NCBI GenBank assembly: GCA_002343505.1
Contig: DDQZ01000086.1
Span: 391-59,996 of the forward strand
Direction: 5' to 3'
Length of the DNA stretch: 59,606 nucleotides
DNA from: Verrucomicrobiaceae bacterium UBA2429
GTDB lineage: Bacteria > Verrucomicrobiota > Verrucomicrobiia > Verrucomicrobiales > Verrucomicrobiaceae
Shown: one piece after another, positions 7,501-14,838 of the stretch
How the letters are laid out: each line of letters starts with the position of its first letter
Position numbering within the stretch: the stretch's first letter is position 1
The notes under the pieces: generated by a model
Seen by the model: the letters and a program-made list of their open reading frames with translations, nothing else
Told to the model about the DNA's origin: nothing
The model's database searches: none
Translations under genes and position numbers: made by a program

Positions 7501-9679
7501 CGATGCTGGTGACGCGCGGGGTTTTGAGGTCCAGCTTCGCGCCCTGGCCGATCCACGCCTTGAGCGTCTCATAATAAAGCTCGCCCGGCACGGTGAGCTG
7601 GCCGCCCTCATGGGGCACGGAGCCGCTGGCCTTCAAAAGCATGAGCGAGTGCTCGGGCGAGGCCACGTTGGCGCGGCGGCTGGCCAGCTCGTCGCTGAAG
7701 GCGAGCACGTCGAAGATGGGGTCGTAACCGCGCAGGCTGAGCTTGAAGCCGGCCTTGCCGTCCTTCGCGCCGTGGCAGGTGCCCATGTTGCAGCCCAGCT
7801 TCGAGAGCACGGGCATCACATCGCGGACGTAGTCAGGCTTGAGGCTTTGGTTCATGCCGCTGACGGTGAAGGGCACCTCGGCGCTGCGGCCCATGAAAGC
7901 GACCTGCACCGCGCCTTTGCCATCCTTGGCCGGGCGCACCAGGCCGCGCGCGTTGACGCTGGCGGCGTCCGCGCTGGAGCTGAGCTTGGCCATGCGTGTG
8001 ATGTCGGCCTTGCTGCCGTCGTTCATTGTGGCCGTCACGAGGAGCTGTGCATACTCGTTTGGCTTGCCGATGGCGATGCTTTTCGGCTCGACCTCAATGG
8101 AGGCGATGGTCAGTCCCGGCACCAGCGTCTCGACCTTGTCGTCCTTCTTCGCCGTGGCGCGCACGCTGTCGTCGGCGATCACGTCACTCGCGGCCAGCGC
8201 CTTGTCCTCCACGAGCGGCACGCTGAGGAATTCCTTGGCGATCTTGCCCGTCGCAGCCTCGATGAGCTTCACGCGGCCGTCTTGTCCTGCCGCCGCCACG
8301 GTCATGCCATCCGGGCTGAAGCTGACGCTGAAAACGCCGCCGGTGGCGATGGGGGTGCTGCTCAGAAGCTTCACGTCCTTGGTGATCCAGTCATCGAGTT
8401 CCTTGCCCTTGCCGTTCACTGTCTCGACGATCTTTTTCACGGCGTCGGGCATGGCGCTGTCATACTCGCTGGAGTAGATGTTCACCGCACCCGTGCCCTC
8501 GTGCGAGGCGCCCGCAGCGATGCGCTTGCCATCCGGCGCGAAGGCCACGCCAAAGATGCGCCCATGCATGGCGGGGAACTGGCGGATGAGATTGGCGTTG
8601 TCGCCAATGACACGCTTGGTGATGCGCTCCATGCGGTAGATGGCGGGCACGCCATCCGTGCCGCCGATGAGGATTTCATTGCGCTGCGGATGCCGCGCCA
8701 GCGCCTGCACGCCGCCCTTCAGCGCGCCTGGCGTGATGGAGGTGATGTTGTCAACGAAGCGCTGCGTCTCCACCTCCGTGAGCTTCACGCTCATGTCGCG
8801 TCCGCAGGAGACGAGGTGCTTGCCATCCACGCCCCACACGGTGTCGAGCACCCAGTCGCTATGGCTGCCCATGAAGACCGCCTCCTTGCCGCTCGCCGCC
8901 TCAAAGGCGCGAAGACCGTTGTCGCCGCAGCCCACGGCAATGAACTTGCCATCCGGCGACCAGCTCGCGCCATAGAGAGTGTCAAAGGTGAGCGACTTGG
9001 ACAGCTCCAGCTTCTTCGAGGCCACGTCCCAGATTTGAATCTCCCCCATGCGTGCCGGGCTGCCGCCGGTGACGAGGATCTTTTTGCCATCCGGGCTCCA
9101 GGCCAGCTTCTGCACACGCTCGGAGAGGCCCACCAGACGCGCCTCGATGCCGCTGCCATCGGCCTTGTGAATCAAGACCTCATGATAACCCGCCACCGCG
9201 ATGGATTTGCCATCCGGCGAATACTCCAGCGAGGTCACCGCCGGCGGAGTCACATAGACCGGCGGATGGTTCATGTCGAAATGCGCCAGCGCCGAGGCGG
9301 GTGTGTCGTCCTTGGCCCCTTCGGTGATCCATTTTTGGATGAGCGCGAGCTGCGTGGCATGGAGAGAATCTCCCTTCGGCGGCATCTCCGCCTTGCCGTC
9401 CGGGCCGGGCGTGGAGACCTTGAGAATGTTGGACGCCTCGGGCTTGCCGGGAATGACGGCATCACCCTCCTCGCCACCGGCCAGCAGCTTGGCGAAGTCC
9501 GTCATCACATAATCGCCCTTCGCCTTCGCGGGCTGGTGGCAGCCGGTGCAGTTCGCCTGGAGAATGGGGCGGATGTCCTTGTAAAACGAGACGGGCTTGT
9601 TCGGGTCCGCGGCCTCCTCCTTGGCAAAGGCGGGCAGCGCCGTCAGCAGGGCGAGAAGTGGAAGAAGGGATTTCGTCAT
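4577..9679 (-). CDS. Planctomycete-type cytochrome/WD40/DUF1549-DUF1553 protein
   Basis: A 1700-residue exported protein of the PVC-typical PSCyt/PSD group. The start at 9679 gives the signal peptide MTKSLLPLLALLTALPAFA; an ORF extension of 25 codons upstream was rejected. Domains in order: a PSCyt1 heme-type motif CTGCH at residues 44-48; a WD40-type propeller, about residues 155-500 (repeated SPDGK motifs); an Ig-like Big_2-type domain; a second cysteine motif CNMGTCHG near residue 630; another Ig-like domain; DUF1549 from about residue 820 (FLRRIHLDLTGLPPKPEDV); a third motif CNKCHDHPFEKW near residue 978; DUF1553 from about residue 1066 (NRIWGYLTGTGVIEP); and a charged coiled coil followed by a C-terminal region ending in ALINSPAFLFNH. 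Such proteins are thought to take part in extracellular polysaccharide or sulfatase-linked metabolism, but the chemistry is unproven. The usual DUF1501 partner gene is absent here. Confidence 0.93.
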   Translation of the reverse strand: MTKSLLPLLALLTALPAFAKEEAADPNKPVSFYKDIRPILQANCTGCHQPAKAKGDYVMTDFAKLLAGGEEGDAVIPGKPEASNILKVSTPGPDGKAEMPPKGDSLHATQLALIQKWITEGAKDDTPASALAHFDMNHPPVYVTPPAVTSLEYSPDGKSIAVAGYHEVLIHKADGSGIEARLVGLSERVQKLAWSPDGKKILVTGGSPARMGEIQIWDVASKKLELSKSLTFDTLYGASWSPDGKFIAVGCGDNGLRAFEAASGKEAVFMGSHSDWVLDTVWGVDGKHLVSCGRDMSVKLTEVETQRFVDNITSITPGALKGGVQALARHPQRNEILIGGTDGVPAIYRMERITKRVIGDNANLIRQFPAMHGRIFGVAFAPDGKRIAAGASHEGTGAVNIYSSEYDSAMPDAVKKIVETVNGKGKELDDWITKDVKLLSSTPIATGGVFSVSFSPDGMTVAAAGQDGRVKLIEAATGKIAKEFLSVPLVEDKALAASDVIADDSVRATAKKDDKVETLVPGLTIASIEVEPKSIAIGKPNEYAQLLVTATMNDGSKADITRMAKLSSSADAASVNARGLVRPAKDGKGAVQVAFMGRSAEVPFTVSGMNQSLKPDYVRDVMPVLSKLGCNMGTCHGAKDGKAGFKLSLRGYDPIFDVLAFSDELASRRANVASPEHSLMLLKASGSVPHEGGQLTVPGELYYETLKAWIGQGAKLDLKTPRVTSIEVFPKNPVIERVGGRQQMRVVARYADGYVKDVTAEAFLESGNGDVIEADSSGLMTSLRRGEAAILARFEGAYAATTITVMGDRTGFVWKQPETWGKIDELVAKKWERMKIEPSGLAGDEEFLRRIHLDLTGLPPKPEDVRAFLADTRETRVKREAVIEKLIGHPDFVDHWTNKWADMLQVNSKFLGAEGASSLRAWIKQQVTDNTPYDRMAYRIITASGSTKENPAANYFKTVRNAEDLVETTTHLFLATRFNCNKCHDHPFEKWTWDQYYETAAFFAQVDIKPDPASAGKTIGGTAVEGAKPLYEIIGDKAEGEMNHLRTNAPVAPRVPYDTQLISQGPAAPESRREQFAAWMTSPDNDYFAMSYANRIWGYLTGTGVIEPLDDIRAGNPPSNPDLLQHLTNEFVQSGFDVRHLMRLITKSRTYQLSLATNKWNADDTVNYSHAKARRLPAEVLFDAVFAATGSQPNIPGVPKGTRAAQLADGQIQPADGFLANFGKPARESVCECERSNEVNLGPVMALMSGPTVGDAISDPNNAIAKLTKEVADDRKLVEEIFVRVLNRMPTDKEIAAALASMESMDAEHKALTAEWQAKEAEQKPHIEKAEADRLAAIAAAKQELEAYKVKMAPEWKKKEEARLAAIKKAGEAVKKAAEAAPAQQPRWENYLDLTTLWEPLEMKVTRAGGVAKLEPQPDKSLLATLLPNGQLAPGNYQLQGRTALKGITAIKLEVLPDDRLPNNGPGIAPDGNFVLSEIVVSASPADAKRAKAAAQAITLRNPRADFEQANFPVTESLKKGNRDRGWAVSPEGGFRHEAIFEFDKPVDFEGGALLNVQLTQFYQNGKYNLGKFRLWVTTAPVVRFGTPKVVAEAMKLPAGKRSKEQQAALAAHFLEQSRDYQTQKKALAAASKPLPPDQPLLALEARLTETEKPIVLDPKLVQLRRDAGLSTKQLTDRRLTAAQDLAWALINSPAFLFNH

Positions 9680-9968
9680 GGCAGGTTGGAGGGTGGTTCT
9701 AACCAAGTGAACGCGCCAAAACGCCGCGCCTGCGTGGTCTCTTGCGTTGACCACCCCATCCAGGCGGGATCATCCATGCGGGCGCGGGAAAAATCGGCGG
9801 ACTTGGCAAGCCCGTTGGAGTGAAGCCTTCAGGCGCCACGGGAGTGGGATTCGCCGCGGGAGATTGGGGAACAAGCTAAAGCTTGGACTCCAACGCTTGG
9901 ACTCCAACGGCATCCGCGCATTTCTGTCTGGCAGTTCCATCGCGCGGATGGTAAACCACGAGCCAGTC
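9680..9968. other. Divergent intergenic region with a 14-bp tandem repeat
   Basis: This 289-bp gap separates the start of the cytochrome protein (minus strand) from the start of the coiled-coil membrane protein (plus strand), so it must hold promoters in both directions. The only clear structure is a perfect direct tandem repeat, GCTTGGACTCCAAC, at 9881-9894 and 9895-9908, preceded by GCTAAA. A degenerate relative (GCTGAAGCCTGGACGCCA) occurs near 4543, downstream of LysR. No gene or confident promoter consensus was seen. Confidence 0.5.
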
Positions 9969-10925
9969 ATGAAAAACCTGCTCCTCGTCTTGCTCGGGCT
10001 CGCCACCCTCGGATCCATGCTGGCGCTCGCCTGGGTGCTGGGCACGCCCGCCGCGCCGGACCCGCGCGTGGCGCAGTTGGAGGCGGAGATCAAGGAGGCG
10101 CGCAGGACCATCGCCACTCTGAAGCGGGATCTGGAGAAGCGCGAGCTGCCCAGCCTGCCGCCGTCACCCGCGACTCCGGCGCCTGCCGCCGGGCCGGACG
10201 CCGCCCCGCCGCCGCCCGCCGCCGCAGGCAGGGGCGGACTGCGGGACATGCTGGCAAACCCCCAGATGCGCGCGGTGATGGACCAGCAGCAGGCCATGCA
10301 GATCGAGATGTCCTACGCGCGACTGTTCCAGCACCTCGGCCTCAACGACCAGGAAAAGGAGCATTTTAAAAAGCTGCTCACCGGGCGGCAAAAGGCCATG
10401 ATGGACACCAGCCTCAAGCTCATGGACCCGAACCTCACGCCCGAGCAGCGCCAAGCGCTGAGCCAGGAGGTGGAGAAGCAAAAGACCGCCTTTGACCAGA
10501 CCATCAAGGCCTTCCTCAACAACGAGGACGACTGGCAGACCTTCCAGCAGTGGGAGGCCACCCTGCCGGAGCGGCAGATGTTCGACACCCTTGGACGGGG
10601 CCTTTTCAGCTCCTCCGCCGAGCCGCTCAGCGCCCAGCAGGAGCAGCAGCTCATCCAGTTGATGGCGGGCGTGCGCGCCTCGCCGGGGCGCGGGGGGAAC
10701 CTCATGGGCAAGACAAACATGGACCCGGCGAAGATGACGCCGGAATTGATCAACGAGATGGTCAGCCAGCTCCAGGTGAACGCGCAAGTCGTCGAGGAGC
10801 GCGCCGCGCAGTTCCTCACCCCCGCGCAGTTGCAGACACTCAGGGCCTACCACAAGCAGACCATCGAGATGTCGAAGTCCGGCATCGAAATGTCCCGCAT
10901 GCTCATGCAGGGGAAGGGGCAGTGA
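9969..10925 (+). CDS. Membrane-anchored coiled-coil protein (hypothetical, Spy-like features)
   Basis: A 318-residue protein with an N-terminal membrane anchor or uncleaved signal (residues 1-22, MKNLLLVLLGLATLGSMLAL), a coiled coil (EAEIKEARRTIATLKRDLEK), a proline/alanine-rich linker, and a helical C-terminal region rich in Gln, Met and Glu. That region carries LTPEQRQAL and LTPAQLQTL, which look like the LTxxQ motifs of Spy/CpxP-type periplasmic proteins. The resemblance is short, so the family is only suggested. The start at 9969 was preferred over the in-frame ATG at 9948 because it places the hydrophobic segment at the N-terminus. It converges on trpC, is probably expressed alone, and is likely periplasmic. 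Confidence 0.75.
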   Translation: MKNLLLVLLGLATLGSMLALAWVLGTPAAPDPRVAQLEAEIKEARRTIATLKRDLEKRELPSLPPSPATPAPAAGPDAAPPPPAAAGRGGLRDMLANPQMRAVMDQQQAMQIEMSYARLFQHLGLNDQEKEHFKKLLTGRQKAMMDTSLKLMDPNLTPEQRQALSQEVEKQKTAFDQTIKAFLNNEDDWQTFQQWEATLPERQMFDTLGRGLFSSSAEPLSAQQEQQLIQLMAGVRASPGRGGNLMGKTNMDPAKMTPELINEMVSQLQVNAQVVEERAAQFLTPAQLQTLRAYHKQTIEMSKSGIEMSRMLMQGKGQ

Positions 10926-10973
10926 GGGCAGCGCGCGCCTGCTCCCTGGCTAGTGATGTGGCCGAGGGGGCGC

Positions 10974-11756
10974 TCAGGGCCTGGGGGCGCGGAGGGCGGG
11001 GAGGTCGGCGAGGATGTTGGCGCTGCGCATCAGGGTCTCGCCGACGAGGAGGGCGTCGGCTCCGGCTTCGGCGAGGCGGGCGGCGTCGGCGGGTGTCTTG
11101 ATGCCGCTTTCGGAGACGAGGATGATGTCGTCGGGCACTTCCTCGGCCAGGGCCTCGGTGGTGGCGAGGTCCACGGTGAAGGTCTTGAGGTTGCGGTTGT
11201 TGACGCCGATGATGCGGGCGTCGGTGGCGAGGGCGCGCTCGAGTTCGGGCAGGTCGTGGACTTCGACGAGGGCGTCGAGCTGGAAGGTGTGGGCGGTCTC
11301 CAGGAGGTGCTCAAGGGCGGGCTGGTCGAGGGCGGCGACGATGAGGAGGATGGCGTCCGCCCCGGCGACGGCGGCCTCGTAAATCTGGGCCTCGTGGATG
11401 ATGAAGTCCTTGCGCAGGCAGGGGATGTCCACCTGGGAGCGGATGAGGCTGAGGTATTCGAGCCGGCCCTGGAAGTATTTTTCGTCAGTGAGAACTGAGA
11501 GGGCGGTGGCGCCGGCTTTCTCGTAGCCGCGGGCGATGGCGAGGGGGTCGAAGTCGGCGGCGATGGTGCCGGCGGAGGGGGAGGCGCGCTTGATTTCGGC
11601 GATCATGCCGAGGCGGGTGGGATCCGCCCGCAGGGCGTCGGCGAGGGAGCGGGTGTCATTCCTGCGGGTGGCGGCGGCGCGGAGCTTGTCCAGGCGCGGC
11701 AGGAGCTTTTCCACCTCGGTGCGCTTGTGCGCGATGATCTCGTCCAGCTTGTTCAT
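10974..11756 (-). CDS. trpC: Indole-3-glycerol-phosphate synthase
   Basis: Catalyses ring closure of carboxyphenylamino-deoxyribulose phosphate to indole-3-glycerol phosphate, the fourth step after chorismate in tryptophan synthesis. The 260-residue (beta/alpha)8 protein has the family length and motifs: IAEIKRASPSAG with the catalytic Lys near residue 55, CLRKDFI, ILLIVAAL, LVEVHD, IGVNNRNL, SESGI and LVGETLMR. It is a stand-alone TrpC, not fused to TrpF or TrpD, and no other trp gene is in the window. It lies 42 bp downstream of a small TPR gene, which itself follows a PpiD-like chaperone gene by 6 bp. It is therefore probably co-transcribed with genes unrelated to tryptophan. Confidence 0.97.
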   Translation of the reverse strand: MNKLDEIIAHKRTEVEKLLPRLDKLRAAATRRNDTRSLADALRADPTRLGMIAEIKRASPSAGTIAADFDPLAIARGYEKAGATALSVLTDEKYFQGRLEYLSLIRSQVDIPCLRKDFIIHEAQIYEAAVAGADAILLIVAALDQPALEHLLETAHTFQLDALVEVHDLPELERALATDARIIGVNNRNLKTFTVDLATTEALAEEVPDDIILVSESGIKTPADAARLAEAGADALLVGETLMRSANILADLPALRAPRP

Positions 11757-11798
11757 GGGGCGCGGAAGATGGGGCGCTGCGGCGGGGGCGCAAGCGCC

Positions 11799-12149
11799 TC
11801 ATGCCTCCCTGGCGACCTTTCCTCCGAGGGAGAGGATGCGGGCTTTGCCCTTGGCGTCCTCGGCCTCGGCGATCATGCCGGCGCGCACATACATCTGGGA
11901 GAGGCCGGTCCAGGCGAGGAGGTCGTTGGGACGGAGGGTGGTGGCCATGAGGCCGGCGCCGATGGCTTCTTTGACCTCGCCGGTTTTCAGCAGGGCCATG
12001 CCGAGGGCGTGCCAGCCGTCGAAGAACCGCGGATCCTGCTGGACGCAGCGGCGGTAAAGGGCCACGGCCTGGTCCATCTCCCCGAGGGCGAGGTGGCCGC
12101 TGGCCTCGTCGAAGAGGTCGTCCACGCTGGCCGGGGCGGGCTGGCTCAT
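11799..12149 (-). CDS. Small tetratricopeptide-repeat protein
   Basis: A 116-residue soluble protein without a signal peptide. It consists of about three TPR-type helix pairs: FDEASGHLALGEMDQAVALY, then FDGWHALGMALLKTGEVKEA, then LLAWTGLSQMYVRAGMIAEA. TPR units serve as protein-binding scaffolds; the partner is unknown. It starts 6 bp after the stop of the PpiD-like gene and ends 42 bp before trpC, so an operon with both is likely. A partner role to the membrane chaperone encoded just upstream is possible, by location only. Confidence 0.85.
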   Translation of the reverse strand: MSQPAPASVDDLFDEASGHLALGEMDQAVALYRRCVQQDPRFFDGWHALGMALLKTGEVKEAIGAGLMATTLRPNDLLAWTGLSQMYVRAGMIAEAEDAKGKARILSLGGKVAREA

Positions 12150-12155
12150 GAGGGG

Positions 12156-13664
12156 TCAGGCTTGCTCTTCGGCCTCTTTGAGGAGGGTGCGGGGCTTTGC
12201 GGCCTCGCGCAGCTTGGAGAACCAGGCTTCGAAGAGGCGGTTCTGCTCCATGGAGGCGCGGGTGGCGGCCATGTTTTCACGCAGGGCGGCGCTGTCCTCG
12301 CGCTTGCGCAGCTCCTTGGCCTGGACGTGGGCGAGCAGGGCGCCGGTGTCGGTGTCTATGCTCTGGGTGAGGCCGCCGGCGGGGGTGTCACGCGCGGCGC
12401 GGGCGATCTCGTAGGCATGGGGCATTTCGGCGGGCGGGGCGGAGATGGTGAGGTCGGTGGCGGGGGTGAGGGTGAGTTTGAGTTCCTTGGCGATATCCTC
12501 GATCTTTTTGCCCTCCTTGAGTCCGGCGGCGAGGGCGTCGCGCGCGTCGTTGACTGCCTTGGTGAGTCCTTCCTGGGCTTTCTGGGCGGTGAGGGTCTCC
12601 TTGATCTTGTCCTTCACTTCTCCGAGTTCCTGCTGCCTGGGCTCCTCGGTCTGGGTGACGGTGAAGATGTAGTAGCCCTTGGCGCCTTTGACGGGGTCGC
12701 TGACGGGGCGGGTCTGGTTGTTGTGGGCGAAGATGGCGGCGATGAGGTCGGCTTCGTCCTTGATGGCGTCGGGGGGGGATTCGCGCTCGAAAAGGGGGGC
12801 TTTGAGTTCGGCCTCCTTGAGGTCTTTGACGATGGCGTCGAAGCTGGCTCCGGGGGCGATGCTGGCCTCGTTGAACTTGTTGACGCGGTCCACCACTTCA
12901 CGCTGGGCTTTCTGGCGCTCTTCCAGGGGCTTTTTGTCGTCCTCCTTGGGGTTCTCAAAGAAGACGTAGCTGACGGCGCGCTTCTCGGGGGTTTTGTAGG
13001 TCTCCTTGTTCTCGTCGTAATACTTCTGGATCTCCTCGTCGGTGACGACGGCGGCCTTCTTCTGGTCTTCGAGGGAGAAGCTGATGGTGGCGACCTTGAG
13101 GGTCTGGTGCTCGCTGGCGTAGCTCTTTTCGACTTCGAGGGGGCCGGCGACGTAGTTTTTGCCGGCGAGGTCCTTGAGCTTGGCGTGGCCGATGCTGAGC
13201 TTCATGATGTCGAGCATGTCCTGGGCGCTGAGACCGTAGGAGCCGAGCATCTGCTGGGCGTTGTAGGCGCGCTGCTGGCTGAAAACGCCGTTCTCCATGA
13301 AGGCGGGCAGCTTTTCCATGGCGGCCTGGGCCTCGGCGTCGTCGGGCATGACTCCGAGGCGCTCAAGTTCGGTTTGGAGGATGACCTGGTTGATGGCCGC
13401 GTCGGCCTGGCCGCCGGAGCGGCTGAGGGCGGAGAGCAGGTCGAAGAGCTGGAGCATGTAAGTCACGTTGAGGCGGCGGCTGAGGCGCTGGGCCTCGGCC
13501 ACGGTGTAGGTGCGGCCATAGACCTCGAAGGCGGGGTCGGTGGGCTGGGCCATGATGCTGTCACGCCCCGACTTCCAGCCGCCCCAGACGGAGAAACTGA
13601 TGATGATGATGACGGTGACAGTGATGAGGAAGGCGCCTCGGTGGCGGCGGAAGAACTCGAGCAT
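12156..13664 (-). CDS. PpiD/SurA-like membrane-anchored folding chaperone
   Basis: A 502-residue protein with a single N-terminal transmembrane helix (residues about 10-29, GAFLITVTVIIIISFSVWGG) followed by a long periplasmic region. It is arranged like PpiD: a SurA-N/PpiD-type helical chaperone segment (residues about 35-180), a parvulin-like middle region (from EKRAVSYVFFENP to KGAKGYYIFTVTQ), and a helical C-terminal part. It should assist folding of exported proteins emerging from the Sec channel. The parvulin consensus is weak, so prolyl isomerase activity may be lost. It heads a likely operon with the TPR gene and trpC and is divergent from the kelch-type gene. Confidence 0.85.
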   Translation of the reverse strand: MLEFFRRHRGAFLITVTVIIIISFSVWGGWKSGRDSIMAQPTDPAFEVYGRTYTVAEAQRLSRRLNVTYMLQLFDLLSALSRSGGQADAAINQVILQTELERLGVMPDDAEAQAAMEKLPAFMENGVFSQQRAYNAQQMLGSYGLSAQDMLDIMKLSIGHAKLKDLAGKNYVAGPLEVEKSYASEHQTLKVATISFSLEDQKKAAVVTDEEIQKYYDENKETYKTPEKRAVSYVFFENPKEDDKKPLEERQKAQREVVDRVNKFNEASIAPGASFDAIVKDLKEAELKAPLFERESPPDAIKDEADLIAAIFAHNNQTRPVSDPVKGAKGYYIFTVTQTEEPRQQELGEVKDKIKETLTAQKAQEGLTKAVNDARDALAAGLKEGKKIEDIAKELKLTLTPATDLTISAPPAEMPHAYEIARAARDTPAGGLTQSIDTDTGALLAHVQAKELRKREDSAALRENMAATRASMEQNRLFEAWFSKLREAAKPRTLLKEAEEQA

Positions 13665-13764
13665 GGCGTGCGGCTGGGTAAAAGGGCCGCCAAGTAAGCC
13701 GCCCTCCCTCTGGCGGCAACCGGAAAATCCATGACCAGCGGCGGGTGCGCGGTATGCTGGGCGG

Positions 13765-14790
13765 ATGAAACGACACGCGCTATTCCTGCTGCCCGCCCTC
13801 GCGCTTTACGGCGCGGAGATTTCCTGGAGACCCCTGCCGGCGCTGCCGGACGCGGAGGGCTTTGCCGGCTCCTTCGCGGGGGTGAGCGGAGGCGCGCTGC
13901 TGGTGGCCGGAGGGGCGAACTTCCCCGACGCGCCACCCTGGCGCGGGGGCACGAAGACCTGGTATGACGGCATCTTTGCCCTGGACCGGCCGGATGGCGC
14001 ATGGCGGGTGGCGGGCAGACTGCCGCGCCCGAACGGCTATGGTGTGTCGCTCTCGATCCCCGAGGGCCTGGTGTGCATCGGGGGCGGGGACGCGGAGGCG
14101 CATTTCCGGGAGGCTTTTGTGCTGCGGGTCTTCAAGGAGGGTCTGGTGAACGAGCCGCTGCCGCCGCTGCCGCGCCCGTGCGCCTACATGGCGGGGGCGG
14201 TGCTGGACGGGGTGCTGCATGTGTGCGGCGGCACGGAGAAGCCGGACGCCACGGAGGCGATGCCCGCGTTCTGGGCGCTGGACATGCGGGAGGAGAAACC
14301 CGCGTGGCGGGAGCTGCCCGCGTGCCCCGGCCCGGCGCGCATCCTGGCGGTGATGGGCGCTCATGACGGGGCGCTGTATCTCTTCAGCGGAGCCGCCTTG
14401 AAGGCGGGAGCGGATGGCAGGCCGGAGCGCGAGTGGTTGCGTGACGCGTGGAAATACACCGCCGCCTCGCGGACATGGAAGCGCATCGCCGACCTGCCGC
14501 GCGTGGCGGTGGCCGCGCCTGGACCCGCGCCCGTGGTGGAGGGGCGGCTGCTGGTGGTCGGCGGGGATGATGGCGCGAACGCGGCCTTTGAGCCGAAGGA
14601 TGAGCATCCCGGCTTTCCGCGCGGCATCCTGGCCTATGATCCCGCCAGGGATGAGTGGAGCGGGGCGGGGGAGGCGCCGTTTTCCCTGGTGACGACCGTG
14701 CTGGTGGAGTGGCAGGGGCGGCTGGTCATCCCCGGCGGGGAGGCGAGGCCGGGCAAGAGATCTCCGCAGGTGTGGAGCGGGGGCTGGTGA
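13765..14790 (+). CDS. Kelch-type mutarotase (N-acetylneuraminate epimerase-like)
   Basis: A 341-residue exported beta-propeller with a signal peptide (MKRHALFLLPALALYGAEIS). The segment GGANFPDAPPWRGGTKTWYD is characteristic of the cyclically permuted mutarotase family related to NanM, which interconverts alpha and beta N-acetylneuraminate in the periplasm. Later kelch blades show CIGGGDAEAHFREAFVL, VCGGTEKPDATEAMPAF, LYLFSGAAL and LVVGGDDGA. The start lies 100 bp from the divergent PpiD-like gene. No sialic acid lyase, kinase or transporter is nearby, so the actual sugar is uncertain; other mutarotase substrates are possible. Confidence 0.85.
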   Translation: MKRHALFLLPALALYGAEISWRPLPALPDAEGFAGSFAGVSGGALLVAGGANFPDAPPWRGGTKTWYDGIFALDRPDGAWRVAGRLPRPNGYGVSLSIPEGLVCIGGGDAEAHFREAFVLRVFKEGLVNEPLPPLPRPCAYMAGAVLDGVLHVCGGTEKPDATEAMPAFWALDMREEKPAWRELPACPGPARILAVMGAHDGALYLFSGAALKAGADGRPEREWLRDAWKYTAASRTWKRIADLPRVAVAAPGPAPVVEGRLLVVGGDDGANAAFEPKDEHPGFPRGILAYDPARDEWSGAGEAPFSLVTTVLVEWQGRLVIPGGEARPGKRSPQVWSGGW

Positions 14791-14838
14791 GGCGGCGGGT
14801 GTGCGCGCCGGGGCGTTTTCCCTCTGCGGGCGGGGGCT

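Noticed and set aside
4580..9823. Long plus-strand ORFs (670 and 1033 codons) opposite the giant cytochrome gene
   Set aside because: They are antisense shadows that stay open because of the high third-position G+C of the minus-strand gene. They show low-complexity Gly/Ala/Arg/His-rich sequence, no signal or domain, whereas the minus strand has clear domains throughout.
11727..13697. 656-codon plus-strand ORF opposite the PpiD-like/TPR genes
   Set aside because: Gly/Val/Glu-rich repetitive translation without recognisable motifs; the minus-strand genes are well supported.
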